The notes below the pieces were generated by a model that was not told the origin of the DNA, made no database searches, and was given only the letters and a program-made list of their open reading frames with translations. Below are positions 23,863-32,649 of a stretch of 64,000 nt of DNA, piece after piece (the stretch's first letter is position 1; each line of letters begins with the position of its first letter). The stretch is taken from assembly GCF_001187535.1 (NCBI RefSeq), contig NZ_LFIO01000935.1:29831-93830 (forward strand), given 5' to 3'. This DNA is from Rhizobium ecuadorense. Its GTDB lineage: Bacteria; Pseudomonadota; Alphaproteobacteria; Rhizobiales; Rhizobiaceae. Made by a program: the position numbers and the translations under genes.

Positions 23863-25254
23863 ATGGCTAACGTCAATCTGAGCCAGCGCGATATCGACTA
23901 TATCGCACGGGTTGTCGATACGGAAGTACCCCGCTCTATGCAGCGCTCCAACCCGCAGGAATATCAGCGGATGGTCGGCGCCGTGGTGGACACCGTCACA
24001 AACCGCATGGCCTCGGGGTCATATCCGACGTCGGCAACCGGCGTTCTCAACCAATCGCGGCAGTTCTCGAAGATCACGGGGCCGTCGTTCCTCAACCCGT
24101 ATGGCTCGGTGCAGCAAACCCCGCGGGCACCTGAGAGCGTGCGCAATATGGTTGCCGATCGTATCGCGGGTGCGGCTGCCGGCGAACCATCTGCGATCGG
24201 TGGCGCGCTGAACTATGCCAACCCGAATTTTTCCTCGAAAAGCAGCCTTCGCGGCTGGATAGATCCGATGATCAACGCCGGCGCCCAGGCTTTCGGCGTC
24301 GGCAAGAGCGTCCACTATCACGGCACGCCTCCCGGCCAGCAGCCAGCCGGACCTTATTCGGTGTCAGCGGAAGGCATACCGAACGGCCGCATTCCGGTGC
24401 CGACCCTTCTCGACGTGCCAAAGGCGCCGGCCAACCCATTCGACGCCATCCTTTCCCAGCCATCCTTTCCTGCAACCCCGTCCCCTGTCCAGAGAGGAGC
24501 GCTTGCCGACGTGAGCCCCGTTTCATTCGACAATAGCCGGTTCGGCAATCCCCCGGCGCTCGCCTACACGGGCGGCCTTCTCAGCCCCGAGTCTCTGGTG
24601 GGGTTCGATGCCGAACGCTTCCCTTCGACCGCACCTGTCGCCACGACGCCGCAACAGCTACAACGCGGTCTTCTCGACCAGCAGCTTAACGCCGGCATTC
24701 TCCCGGATCTACGCGCGCCGGCAACGAACTGGCCTGGCTCACCGGTCGCTCCGCAGACGCCGCCAGCGCCAAGCGCCGTTGCCTATGCCGATCCAACGGT
24801 GACGCATGCGCCGGACTCGATCCAAACGGCGGCGGTTCAGCCCGAGACGCCAGCGGTTCACAGCGGCCTCCTGTCCGATCCCGAAGCCGCGCGGCTCCAA
24901 CAGCAGCAAGGCTTGATGGGCGGCCCGCTCCAGCATTCCACTCCTGCGGAATTCCAAGCCTATGTCGATCGCACGCAAAAGGCGATGGACCGGCAAAACA
25001 TGCTTGGCGGCCTCGGCGGCGGCCTACTCGGCGGCCTTGTCCTTGGGCCAATCGGTGCAATTGCCGGCGGTCTTCTCGGGAAAAACATCGCACAGCGGAA
25101 TTTCTACCCCGAGGCCCCTCCGGCTAATCCGAACAACAACGGGAAACAGCAGACCGGTTTCGCCGGCCTCAACGAATCCGGCCGCCGCGCCTACTCCGAA
25201 AGCAAGCAATTCCGCGATGCCGTCGACGGAAAGATGAGCGCCGGGCTCTGGTAA
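23863..25254 (+). CDS. Virion-associated cell wall hydrolase (SleB/Hydrolase_2-like)
   Basis: The 463-residue protein has an N-terminal domain of about 120 residues like the SleB-type cell wall hydrolase: DYIARVVDTEVPRSM, AVVDTVTNRMASGSYP, QFSKITGP, and the end GGALNYANPNF. A Pro-rich linker of over 200 residues follows, then a glycine-zipper segment (LGGLGGGLLGGLVLGPIG). It is likely carried in the virion to open peptidoglycan during DNA entry. Lytic transglycosylase or amidase chemistry is not settled by sequence. Confidence 0.7.
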   Translation: MANVNLSQRDIDYIARVVDTEVPRSMQRSNPQEYQRMVGAVVDTVTNRMASGSYPTSATGVLNQSRQFSKITGPSFLNPYGSVQQTPRAPESVRNMVADRIAGAAAGEPSAIGGALNYANPNFSSKSSLRGWIDPMINAGAQAFGVGKSVHYHGTPPGQQPAGPYSVSAEGIPNGRIPVPTLLDVPKAPANPFDAILSQPSFPATPSPVQRGALADVSPVSFDNSRFGNPPALAYTGGLLSPESLVGFDAERFPSTAPVATTPQQLQRGLLDQQLNAGILPDLRAPATNWPGSPVAPQTPPAPSAVAYADPTVTHAPDSIQTAAVQPETPAVHSGLLSDPEAARLQQQQGLMGGPLQHSTPAEFQAYVDRTQKAMDRQNMLGGLGGGLLGGLVLGPIGAIAGGLLGKNIAQRNFYPEAPPANPNNNGKQQTGFAGLNESGRRAYSESKQFRDAVDGKMSAGLW

Positions 25255-25266
25255 GGAAAATATCAT

Positions 25267-26466
25267 ATGGCAAAAAATACATTCCTCGATTGGTCCGAAA
25301 CCGCCTCGAACAACACCGATATTGGCGGCGTCGGAATTCTCGGAACCAATGCGGTTTCCAACTTCGACGACGCCTTCCGAACCCTCATGGCGCAGTTGCG
25401 CGCTGGCGTTGACGGTGAGGTGGTCTATGTCACCAAAGCCGGCAACTATACGGCGGTGGCGAACGACAATAACGCCATCATCCGCTTCACGGCGGTCGCA
25501 ACGCTTTCTCTCACCGCGGCTGCTACCCTGGCGGCGAATTGGCACCTCACTGTCATCGCCGACGGTGCAGACGTGACGATCGATCCGAATGGTGCCGAGA
25601 CGATCGACGGGGCGGCAACCCTCGTTGTTCCCAATGGGTTTAGCGCTCTCATCGTGTGCAGTGGGACGGCGTTTTACACCAACAAATTCGTTTCCCTTGT
25701 GCAGAACAAGGCGACGATGAGTTTCGGCGAGTGCCGCGTGACCCTGTCCGGCGGCAATCTCCTGCTGTCCAGGTTCAATGGTCAGCTCCTGACCATCAAC
25801 GGCCTTCACTATTCAATCCCATCTGCCGGCGTCACCCTCGCTGCCACCTCCCTCACGCCTTCCACGCTCTATTACATCTACGCCTATATGAACTCAGGCA
25901 CGATGACGCTTGAAGCCTCGGCAACGGCGAATGCTACAGACACCGTCACCGGGATGCAGATCAAGACAGGAGACGCCACCAGAACGCTTGTCGGCATGGC
26001 TCGGCCTATCACCGGGCCAGCATGGGCAGACAGCAACCAGCAAAGATTTGTCCGCTCGTGGTTCAATGACCAAGGCGTCACCCTGAGTGGCGTGCTTGCA
26101 GCAAGCACGGATGCGGCCAGCACTTCGCCATCAAAGCTATCGACGAATCTTGACATCGAGGCGCTTCTGTGGAGTGGGGAAGTCTTCGATGTTACCTCTT
26201 CCGGCGCCGTTTTCAACAACACGGCAGACGCGGGTAACATCTCGACGATTGCCTTTGACGGAACTGGCGAAACCGCTGGCGCCATCTCTCTGACCACGGC
26301 TATCAGCCAAAATCTGCCGTTCTCCGTCTCGGCGATCAAAACTGGCCTTGCACAGGGCTATCATCTCGCAACTCTGTTCGCATCCACAAATATCGTTTCG
26401 ACCGGTCGCTGGCGCGGTGACGCCGATGGCCGACGTACGAATATTGTTGGGCGCGTTCATCGATAG
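25267..26466 (+). CDS. Tail fibre-like protein
   Basis: The 399-residue protein begins like tail-fibre N-termini (FLDWSETASNNTDIGGVGIL, then NFDDAFRTLMAQLRAG), a form that often anchors fibres to the virion. A beta-rich Ala/Thr-repetitive shaft follows (AVATLSLTAAATLAANWHLT), then a C-terminal domain ending in basic residues. AAGGAAAATATC precedes the start. It is followed by two SGNH hydrolase genes that may modify the same receptor. Confidence 0.65.
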   Translation: MAKNTFLDWSETASNNTDIGGVGILGTNAVSNFDDAFRTLMAQLRAGVDGEVVYVTKAGNYTAVANDNNAIIRFTAVATLSLTAAATLAANWHLTVIADGADVTIDPNGAETIDGAATLVVPNGFSALIVCSGTAFYTNKFVSLVQNKATMSFGECRVTLSGGNLLLSRFNGQLLTINGLHYSIPSAGVTLAATSLTPSTLYYIYAYMNSGTMTLEASATANATDTVTGMQIKTGDATRTLVGMARPITGPAWADSNQQRFVRSWFNDQGVTLSGVLAASTDAASTSPSKLSTNLDIEALLWSGEVFDVTSSGAVFNNTADAGNISTIAFDGTGETAGAISLTTAISQNLPFSVSAIKTGLAQGYHLATLFASTNIVSTGRWRGDADGRRTNIVGRVHR

Positions 26467-26475
26467 GGAAAATTT

Positions 26476-27456
26476 ATGCTCACCATCAAATACGGCTCCG
26501 GTATCCAAGCTTTCGGCAACAGCATTCCATTCGGCTATAATGCCTCCTCGGGGGCTGGCTATGTCAACAGAATGTCAGCTTGGGTCGGCGGCGCGGTCGA
26601 GAACCGTGCGATCGGCAGCACGGGCGTCAAGAGCATTGCCGAGCAGGGATACACCTATCATCCCTATGGGTCTCGTTCGAAGCTCTGCATCTGGGATGGG
26701 CCTCTCAATGATATCCGTGGTGCATCTGCAGCCGCTCTCGATTGCATCAAGCCGGCTCTCGATGCCTTTCTGTCTTCCGCCTTCATGGGCGGCGGCCGGC
26801 CGGCATCACACTCTCAGGTTATCAGGAGCGGGACATGGTCTGCGCTCTCGAATGCCTGGGGCGGGAAGGCGTTCCCGCTCTCCGGGACGCCTCTTCTTAC
26901 CACAGATCCGAACGCAAGCCTGACGTTCAGCTTCACCGGCCCGAATATTTCGGTGCACGCCTTCTCGACGGGCGGAGTGGGGAACTACGGCAATCTGAAT
27001 ATAGAGATCGACGGCGTTTCTACGGTCTTCGAAATCCAGGGGAAGGCAAAAGCGGCAGATGTAGCATGTGCGGCCGCAAAAGCGTTCTTCGGGCTAGGGG
27101 CTGGGGCGCATACCATCAAAATCAGCCCTGTTGGTGCCGGTAATACCGTGGTTGACTGCATCGGCATTCCTTACGCGCCGAACTTCGCGCCGGTTCTGGT
27201 CGGCCAGATCCCATATATCACCAACTGGACGCAATACGGCGCGATCGGCACAAAGGCCGACGTCGATGCTGCAAACATCATCATTGCTAATGCCGTCGAT
27301 GAGTGGAAAGCTGCCGGTTTCCCGGTCGAGTGCGTCAATACCAACGATTTCTACGACGCTGTGACCGGCTGCGATACGGATGGCATACATCCGACGAACA
27401 TCGGACACCTGAACTATGCCACCGGATATCTCTCGAAGATCCGCATCATCCCTTGA
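26476..27456 (+). CDS. SGNH/GDSL-type hydrolase, first copy (tail-associated esterase)
   Basis: The 326-residue protein has an N-terminal block I FGNSIPFGY, with Asn replacing the usual Asp of GDS, and a C-terminal block V DGIHPTNIGHLNYA with the catalytic Asp/His pair. A beta-sandwich-like insertion of about 130 residues lies between. Such phage esterases remove acyl groups from surface polysaccharides. Its stop TGA is in frame with the next hydrolase gene. The Asn in block I is unusual but found in some SGNH enzymes. Confidence 0.7.
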   Translation: MLTIKYGSGIQAFGNSIPFGYNASSGAGYVNRMSAWVGGAVENRAIGSTGVKSIAEQGYTYHPYGSRSKLCIWDGPLNDIRGASAAALDCIKPALDAFLSSAFMGGGRPASHSQVIRSGTWSALSNAWGGKAFPLSGTPLLTTDPNASLTFSFTGPNISVHAFSTGGVGNYGNLNIEIDGVSTVFEIQGKAKAADVACAAAKAFFGLGAGAHTIKISPVGAGNTVVDCIGIPYAPNFAPVLVGQIPYITNWTQYGAIGTKADVDAANIIIANAVDEWKAAGFPVECVNTNDFYDAVTGCDTDGIHPTNIGHLNYATGYLSKIRIIP

Positions 27457-27489
27457 TTTCTGCACGGAATACTGGCACGCGAATGTGCC

Positions 27490-28101
27490 ATGGACGCTAT
27501 CGAAACCCATTGGGAAGTCAGATCAGCAGTTTACCTCATGCACCGGTCGATCGCCGGTCCTGATGCGACGCTTCTCATTGGCGATAGCATTACCGAAGGC
27601 TTCTATTGGAACAAGATCGGTGATTGCAGCGTCGTCAATGCCGGGTTCGGTGGAATAAACGCTGCGGGCATGGCTCGATACATGGACATACTCCTGCAAG
27701 ACGGAGCGCCAAAATATGCGGTCGTCATGCTCGGATCCAATCCAGACGTTAATCTGGAGACGTTCAGGAAGCGGTATTCCGATATAGTCGGCAGGCTTTC
27801 GAAGGCGGGGACAACCGTAATCCTCGTCAGCATCCCACCGGTTGAGCCTGAAAAGCTTCTCGTAAAGCGTTCCATGGATGCAATTGCCGCCATGAACGCC
27901 ATCATCAAGGACGAGATCGCCGCCCCTCGCGGGCTGGAATACGTAGATCTCTACGCAAAGATGACGATCAACGGCAAAGCGGTTTCGGGTTCCACCACAG
28001 ACGGCATCCACTTCACGCCGGACTCCTACCGCGTTGATTACAAGATGCTGGACAACGCGCTTCAGCACCAGATCGCAGTGACCGGAAAGCCCTGCCAGTA
28101 G
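27490..28101 (+). CDS. SGNH/GDSL-type hydrolase, second copy
   Basis: The 203-residue protein is a compact SGNH hydrolase: block I LLIGDSITEGFYW, block II Gly in GGINAAG, block III VVMLGSNPDVN, and block V DGIHFTPDSYR with Asp/His. It is predicted to act on acylated polysaccharide during adsorption. The start is uncertain: ATG 27490 lacks a ribosome site, and the frame is open back to the stop of the previous gene at 27454, with a GGCAC/GTGCC inverted repeat between. Confidence 0.75.
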   Translation: MDAIETHWEVRSAVYLMHRSIAGPDATLLIGDSITEGFYWNKIGDCSVVNAGFGGINAAGMARYMDILLQDGAPKYAVVMLGSNPDVNLETFRKRYSDIVGRLSKAGTTVILVSIPPVEPEKLLVKRSMDAIAAMNAIIKDEIAAPRGLEYVDLYAKMTINGKAVSGSTTDGIHFTPDSYRVDYKMLDNALQHQIAVTGKPCQ

Positions 28102-28133
28102 CCTGAAACTCTCTCACATCACCGGAGACATCC

Positions 28134-28388
28134 ATGCTCGTCCACAATTGGGCCGAGGTGCTGAAACGCGCCTGGTCTGTTCGATTCATGGTGCTCGCGC
28201 TCATCTTCATCGTGCTTGAGCCGATCTACAATTTCGTCGCCGCCACCTGGGTATCCCACAACATTTATATCCAGCTTGGGATGTCGGTTGCGACCGGCCT
28301 CCTCACCGCGGCCGCGATTGTCGCCCGCATCGTCTTTCAGCAAAAGGTCTCTGGAGATTTGAATGGCAAACCGCCTTCAGAAGGGTAG
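28134..28388 (+). CDS. Putative holin
   Basis: The 84-residue protein has an amphipathic N-terminus (NWAEVLKRAWSVRF) and two hydrophobic segments (VLALIFIVLEPIYNFVA and LGMSVATGLLTAAAIVARI), with a charged C-terminus. It lies directly before and overlaps the endolysin gene, the usual holin position. It would form membrane lesions that trigger lysis. GGAGACATCC precedes the ATG. Confidence 0.7.
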   Translation: MLVHNWAEVLKRAWSVRFMVLALIFIVLEPIYNFVAATWVSHNIYIQLGMSVATGLLTAAAIVARIVFQQKVSGDLNGKPPSEG

Positions 28389-28827
28389 CGCTGCGGCTGC
28401 AATGGCCGTGGCGCTCGTCGGCAGCTTCGAAGGGCTGAGGCAGAACGCCTATCCCGATCCGGCCACACAGGGGCAGCCGTGGACGATCTGCTATGGCAGC
28501 ACCAATGGCGTGAAGCCTGGCGACCGCAAGACCGTCGAGCAGTGCAAGGCGCTTCTCTCGCTCGAACTGCAAACCTACGCCAAGGGCATCGAGCAGTGCG
28601 TCACGGTCCCGCTGCCGGATTCGCGTTTCGTGGCGCTCACGTCATTCGGATATAACGTAGGCATCAAGGCAGCTTGCGGATCGAGCGCGATCAAGCTCAT
28701 CAACCAGGGCAAGACCGCTGAAGGCTGCGAAGCGCTGTTGAAGTGGAATAAGGCCGCAGGCATTACCTTCCCCGGCCTGACTCGCCGCCGGCAGAAGGAA
28801 CGCCAGTTCTGCCTTGAGGGCCTGTAA
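28363..28827 (+). CDS. Endolysin, GH24 lysozyme with SAR-like N-terminus
   Basis: The 154-residue enzyme cleaves peptidoglycan glycan strands. A weakly hydrophobic N-terminal helix (AAAAMAVALVGS) resembles a signal-arrest-release segment. It runs into the catalytic motif SFEGLRQNAYPDP with Glu, followed by TICYGSTNGVKPGD and VALTSFGYNVG. The C-terminus GLTRRRQKERQFCLEG is typical of R21-type lysozymes. It overlaps the holin gene and is followed within two bases by the spanin pair. Confidence 0.88.
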   Translation: MANRLQKGSAAAAMAVALVGSFEGLRQNAYPDPATQGQPWTICYGSTNGVKPGDRKTVEQCKALLSLELQTYAKGIEQCVTVPLPDSRFVALTSFGYNVGIKAACGSSAIKLINQGKTAEGCEALLKWNKAAGITFPGLTRRRQKERQFCLEGL

Positions 28828-28828
28828 A

Positions 28829-29191
28829 ATGTTCGGGCTCCTTGACGGATTGAAGCTCGGGGCAGGCATCGCCGCCGGCTTGCTCCTCTATCACCTGTAC
28901 GCCATTGCGATCGGCTATCCCTCGGCTGCGAGAGAAGCGCGGGCTGGGTATGTGATTTTGGCCGAGAAGACCGCAGCCGAAGCCAAGGCGACCGAAATGG
29001 AGCGCCAGCGCAATGCCGCCGCCCAAGCCACCGAAGAGCACCGCAAGCGCCTCGAAGCCGCGCAAGCCTCCGAGCAGTTCGCCAAAGACACCCTGGAAAC
29101 CGAGATAAAATCGTATGAACTCCAGCTTTCGCAGAAGAATCGCCAGTGCGTGCTTGATCGCGGCGACGTTGACTTCCTGCTCCGCCACTGA
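28829..29191 (+). CDS. i-spanin, Rz-like
   Basis: The 120-residue protein has an N-terminal membrane anchor (LKLGAGIAAGLLLYHLYAIA) and a long periplasmic coiled coil rich in Ala/Glu/Lys/Gln (AEAKATEMERQRNAAAQATE). This is the architecture of inner-membrane spanins. The o-spanin gene starts inside it in another frame. Together they fuse inner and outer membrane at the end of lysis. Confidence 0.75.
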   Translation: MFGLLDGLKLGAGIAAGLLLYHLYAIAIGYPSAAREARAGYVILAEKTAAEAKATEMERQRNAAAQATEEHRKRLEAAQASEQFAKDTLETEIKSYELQLSQKNRQCVLDRGDVDFLLRH

Positions 29192-29423
29192 GCGGCTGAA
29201 CCGTGCGGCTTCCGCCAAAGGGCAGGCGTCGGCCGGTCTGCTGCTTCCGCCATTGCCGGATGATCTGCGCCGGCAGGAAGCCCACGCTGCGGTCACAGAA
29301 GGCCAGCCGTTGATTTCGATCCTCGCACGCGAGCGGCAAGCCCTCGATAGGGCCAATGCCCGTCAGCGGCGCACTGTGACCTTTTTCGACGATCTCTCTT
29401 CAAAACTCGGAACACGCCCATGA
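29115..29423 (+). CDS. o-spanin, Rz1-like lipoprotein
   Basis: The 102-residue product has a signal peptide with lipobox LTSC (ASACLIAATLTSC), so the mature protein begins with a lipidated Cys near residue 22 and sits on the outer membrane. The mature part contains a Pro-containing stretch (LLLPPLPDDLRR). The first 77 bases overlap the i-spanin in a different frame, the classic Rz/Rz1 nesting. It overlaps the tailspike start. Confidence 0.75.
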   Translation: MNSSFRRRIASACLIAATLTSCSATERLNRAASAKGQASAGLLLPPLPDDLRRQEAHAAVTEGQPLISILARERQALDRANARQRRTVTFFDDLSSKLGTRP

Positions 29424-31099
29424 TGCTCGGCCTATCGACTGCCTTGACCGCGCTCCGTCGCACTGGTGGCTCGGCAACCGCTGTCTATTATGTTGATCCG
29501 GCGGGCTCTGACGCCAATGACGGCCTTTCGCAGGCCGCCCCGTGGCAGACGCTGAGCAAGGTCAATGCGGCCACGCTCACGCCAGGATCCTCGGTTCTCT
29601 TCAAGGGCGGCTCGACGTTCACCGGCCAGTTGAACCTAAGCGAGGGGAAGCACTTCGGCAGTTCGGGGCTGGTGACCACGTTCGGGTCATATGGCACCGG
29701 CAAAGCGACCATCCAGGCCGGGGCGAATACTGACAAGGGCGTCTATGCCCTGAACCCCCACCACGTGACCATCCAGGATCTCATCCTCGTCGGCACCGGC
29801 TCCGCCGTAAGCACGGCCCGAGGTTGTTACGTGGTGAATGACCTCCTGGGCAACTCCAAGCTCGATGGAGTATCCCTGCTTCGCTTGGACGTCTCAGCCT
29901 ATGGGGTCGATGGCATAGCCGTTTACACTGGGGATACAGCGCAAGCGGCAGGATCCGCCTCTGGATTCAACGGCATCCTGATCGATGGTTGTGTCGCCCA
30001 CGACAACACCGGCAACGCCGTGGACTACTACGGCAACGGGATCAGCATCCAGGGCATCTACGGCCTCAACCTCTACCCAGTGTCTCATACCAACCCCGTC
30101 ATTCGGAACTGCAAGGCTTACAACAACACTGGTAAGGCTGGCCTGGCAAACTCCCATTCCGGCAACGGCATCCTGCTGGGCCAATGCTCGGGAGCGTTGG
30201 TGGAGTTCTGCGAGGCATACAACAACGGAGCAAACAACACGTACTCCTCAGGCCCGGTTGGCATCTGGTTCTACGATTGCATCAACTCCATTATCCAGAA
30301 GTGCGAGAGCCACCACAACAAGACCGGGCTCGGCACGGCCGATGGTGGAGGTTTTGACATCGATGGCGGCTGCCAAGGGTGCATCATCCAGTATTGCTAC
30401 AGCCACGACAACTATGGCTCTGGCCTCCAGATGTACCAGTATGCCGATGCCGCCAACATCAAGCAGATGCTCAACAATACCATCCGGTACAACATCTCCG
30501 AGAATGACGCTCAGCAGAACACCACGACTAAAGGGGCTATCCTGCTCGGCAATGGGGAGGCCCGCGCATCCTCCGGGAACAATGTCTACGGCAACACAAT
30601 CTTCAGCAGCGTGGCCTCGATGAACGGGCTGTACATCGGCACCAACCCGAACCAGTTCACCACGTCCTACTTCTCCAACAACATCGTGTATCTGACTGGC
30701 GCTGGCTCCAAGGTCATCAACTCCTCGACCAGCACCACGCCCGCGATCCTGTGCATCGGCAACTGCTATTCGTCCCCATCCACGTCCATCAAGTGGGGGG
30801 CGAGCACTTACACCACCTTCTCGAACTGGCGAACTGCCTTCCCCACTCAGGAGACTGTGGCCGGTGGCGCTACCTTCAAGGCCGCCAACCCGACGCTGGT
30901 GGGGACCGTGCCCGTAGGCAATATCAACGGCTTCGACCCCTTACTCCTCGGCGCCTACAAGACGCAAGGGGCTTCGGTCTGTCGCAACGGGGGCCAGGAC
31001 ATCAACGCCCTCTACGGCATCACTGTGGGGTCGCAGGATCTGTACGGGAACGCGATCCCCCAAGGGCTCTACGACATCGGCTGTTTTGAAAGCGCATAA
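29420..31099 (+). CDS. Right-handed beta-helix tailspike-like protein
   Basis: The 559-residue protein begins, after a short lead, with VYYVDPAGSDANDGLS, the entry motif of many parallel beta-helix proteins. It continues with repeats rich in Asn/Gly (CVAHDNTGNAVDYYGNGI, CKAYNNTGKAG, CESHHNKTG), typical of pectate-lyase-like coils. It probably binds or cuts host exopolysaccharide or LPS. It lies after the lysis genes, away from the other tail genes, as expected for a swappable host-range module. It overlaps Rz1 by four bases. Confidence 0.75.
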   Translation: MMLGLSTALTALRRTGGSATAVYYVDPAGSDANDGLSQAAPWQTLSKVNAATLTPGSSVLFKGGSTFTGQLNLSEGKHFGSSGLVTTFGSYGTGKATIQAGANTDKGVYALNPHHVTIQDLILVGTGSAVSTARGCYVVNDLLGNSKLDGVSLLRLDVSAYGVDGIAVYTGDTAQAAGSASGFNGILIDGCVAHDNTGNAVDYYGNGISIQGIYGLNLYPVSHTNPVIRNCKAYNNTGKAGLANSHSGNGILLGQCSGALVEFCEAYNNGANNTYSSGPVGIWFYDCINSIIQKCESHHNKTGLGTADGGGFDIDGGCQGCIIQYCYSHDNYGSGLQMYQYADAANIKQMLNNTIRYNISENDAQQNTTTKGAILLGNGEARASSGNNVYGNTIFSSVASMNGLYIGTNPNQFTTSYFSNNIVYLTGAGSKVINSSTSTTPAILCIGNCYSSPSTSIKWGASTYTTFSNWRTAFPTQETVAGGATFKAANPTLVGTVPVGNINGFDPLLLGAYKTQGASVCRNGGQDINALYGITVGSQDLYGNAIPQGLYDIGCFESA

Positions 31100-31104
31100 A
31101 TGCA

Positions 31105-31136
31105 GCTCACCGCACTGCGCTAACAATGCGGTGAGC
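31105..31136 (+). terminator. 10-bp hairpin after the late operon
   Basis: GCTCACCGCA at 31105-31114 pairs perfectly with TGCGGTGAGC at 31127-31136 around a 12-base loop, five bases after the tailspike stop codon. No T-run follows. It probably ends the late transcript or protects its 3' end. Confidence 0.6.
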
Positions 31137-31238
31137 CTAACCACCCACGATCACCGGGATCGCGAATAGGCTGGCGTATAGTAACGGCAAGAAGCTTTCT
31201 CATACGTAAATGGCATGACAGGGCAGGGCAGCGGGTTA

Positions 31239-31667
31239 ATGACATCCAATGAAGATCTTATGCTGGCCCTCGGGCGGCTCGAAGGAAAGCTTACCGGCAT
31301 AGATGAAAAGGTTGCTCTCCTACGGGAGGATGTAAGCGACGAAAAGGAAAACGCCCACGAGAGCCGATCGGTGATCCATCGTCGCCTCGATGAGCAGATG
31401 AAACAAATACACCTGCTCGACAAGGTGGTGGAGATCAGCAGCGGGGTAGATGTCACCCTTCGGGAGGAGATCAAGGCGCTGAAGGAAACAGTGGACAAGA
31501 ACCACGCGGCCACACAGCCAGCCCTTGAAGAATGGAAACGCATGAAGGCTATCGGCTACGGCGTCTCAGGGCTGATCGCATTTGCTGGCCTCACGACGGG
31601 CGCGATTGTCACTTGGGCAAGTGATGGGGCCGTTTCAGCCTTTCGCCACTGGCTGAAGATCAGTTAG
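31239..31667 (+). CDS. Coiled-coil protein with C-terminal membrane anchor, DUF1515-like
   Basis: The 142-residue protein has an N-terminal coiled coil (ALGRLEGKLTGIDEKVALLR, VIHRRLDEQMKQIHLLDKVV) and a C-terminal hydrophobic segment (GVSGLIAFAGLTTGAIVTW). This matches the DUF1515-like proteins common in rhizobial prophages and gene transfer agents. I start at ATG 31239, preceded by GGGCAGCGGG; an in-frame ATG at 31215 lacks a site. The function is unknown; a link to lysis or envelope is possible. Confidence 0.6.
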   Translation: MTSNEDLMLALGRLEGKLTGIDEKVALLREDVSDEKENAHESRSVIHRRLDEQMKQIHLLDKVVEISSGVDVTLREEIKALKETVDKNHAATQPALEEWKRMKAIGYGVSGLIAFAGLTTGAIVTWASDGAVSAFRHWLKIS

Positions 31668-31677
31668 CCGGGAATGG

Positions 31678-31878
31678 CTAAATCTCGATGACAGTGCTTT
31701 CCCCCGGCTTAATCTCTATTTTTTGACCGTCCTTAGCGAAAACCCACACCGAGTTTCGCGATGTGTTTGTAAATTGAGCGTAGCGGCCGACTTGCTGGAT
31801 GCCAATTCCATAGTTGACTGGCGGCTCTCCATACGGCCACTTGGCGCGCTCTTCATCAGTCCATCGTGGTTGCGTCAT
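31678..31878 (-). CDS. Small hypothetical prophage protein
   Basis: The 66-residue product (RWTDEERAKWPYGEPPVNYG, then beta-strands ending IKPGESTVIEI) reads on the minus strand from ATG 31878 with AGGGGAGAAGACGG upstream. It forms, with the next minus-strand gene, a small two-gene unit near the right attachment site, a usual location for genes expressed in the lysogen. The function is unknown. Confidence 0.6.
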   Translation of the reverse strand: MTQPRWTDEERAKWPYGEPPVNYGIGIQQVGRYAQFTNTSRNSVWVFAKDGQKIEIKPGESTVIEI

Positions 31879-31914
31879 TCCGTCTTCTCCCCTGCTTCCT
31901 TGAGGGCTGTGTCA

Positions 31915-32265
31915 CTATAAATGAGTCCCTTTGAACTCAGCGCTGACGTAATAGACCGACCCATCGTCATCGATCTTTGAGTAAGGGCGCTCGGGACTTG
32001 GCTTTGTGTCGTTGGCATCCAGCTTCTCCCCTGCTTCCTTCAGCGCGGCGTCGATCATGGCGCTCCAAACCTCTTCTGCCTCAGATTTCGTACGGCCTCG
32101 GTTGCCTTCGTAATAGTCGAATTCTGCCTCAGCCTTGATCATCGCCTCGGTAGGGGTGCGCAGGGCCGCAATTGCCGCTATAGCCATCGAGCGGTATTTA
32201 TCGTCGTCGTCTAGGACATCCTGCCCCTCGATAGCCCGAGCCACCTTCTCCACCATGCTCTCCAT
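31915..32265 (-). CDS. Hypothetical prophage protein
   Basis: The 116-residue protein is acidic and helical (VEKVARAIEGQDVLDDDD, then IAAIAALRTPTEAMIKAE). It resembles small uncharacterised proteins found in many rhizobial phages. TAGGAGATAGGTGA upstream of ATG 32265 is a strong ribosome site. A near-copy of the block CTTCTCCCCTGCTTCCTT lies in both this gene and the leader of the next. The function is unknown. Confidence 0.6.
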   Translation of the reverse strand: MESMVEKVARAIEGQDVLDDDDKYRSMAIAAIAALRTPTEAMIKAEAEFDYYEGNRGRTKSEAEEVWSAMIDAALKEAGEKLDANDTKPSPERPYSKIDDDGSVYYVSAEFKGTHL

Positions 32266-32423
32266 TCACCTATCTCCTATGCCGTAGGGAACGCGCAGCG
32301 AACGGACTGTGCCGAATCTGTGCCACATCGCTGTGCTAATCCATGCATGCCGGTGCACTTTTGTTCTAGATCTGGTTTCGCTTTTATAGCACGAAACCCT
32401 TTGTCTTTCAGGGGAAAAACTGG
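32266..32423. other. Right prophage boundary (attR region)
   Basis: Phage-type genes stop at 32265 and chromosomal backbone begins at the tRNA-Thr gene, whose 3' end (with CCA) is at 32421. Integration into the 3' part of this tRNA is inferred from that juxtaposition. The core duplication would be in the left end, which is outside this window, so the exact crossover cannot be fixed. Confidence 0.55.
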
Positions 32424-32495
32424 TGCTGCCGAGTGGGATTGAACCACCGACCTCACCCTTACCAAGGGTGTGCTCTACCACTGAGCTACGGCAGC
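32421..32495 (-). tRNA. tRNA-Thr (anticodon GGT)
   Basis: A full cloverleaf reads on the minus strand. The acceptor arms GCTGCCG and CGGCAGC pair over 7 bp, the discriminator is A, and CCA is encoded. The D-arm is TAGCTCAGTGGTAGAG, and the anticodon loop TTGGTAA gives GGT. The T-loop is GGTTCAATCC. The gene reads threonine ACC codons. It marks the junction between prophage and chromosome. Confidence 0.95.
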
Positions 32496-32649
32496 AGGAC
32501 CAGAACCCGTAGAGCCGGGTGGCTCAATTGCGGGAACGGGGCGGCTATTGCCACAGCTTGGCGGCAAGCGCAAGCAGCAAATTCCAACTTCGCGTGGATT
32601 GGCATGCAAGGGCCTTTTGGATCGGCGCGAATTCGGCTAATCCTGTGAC

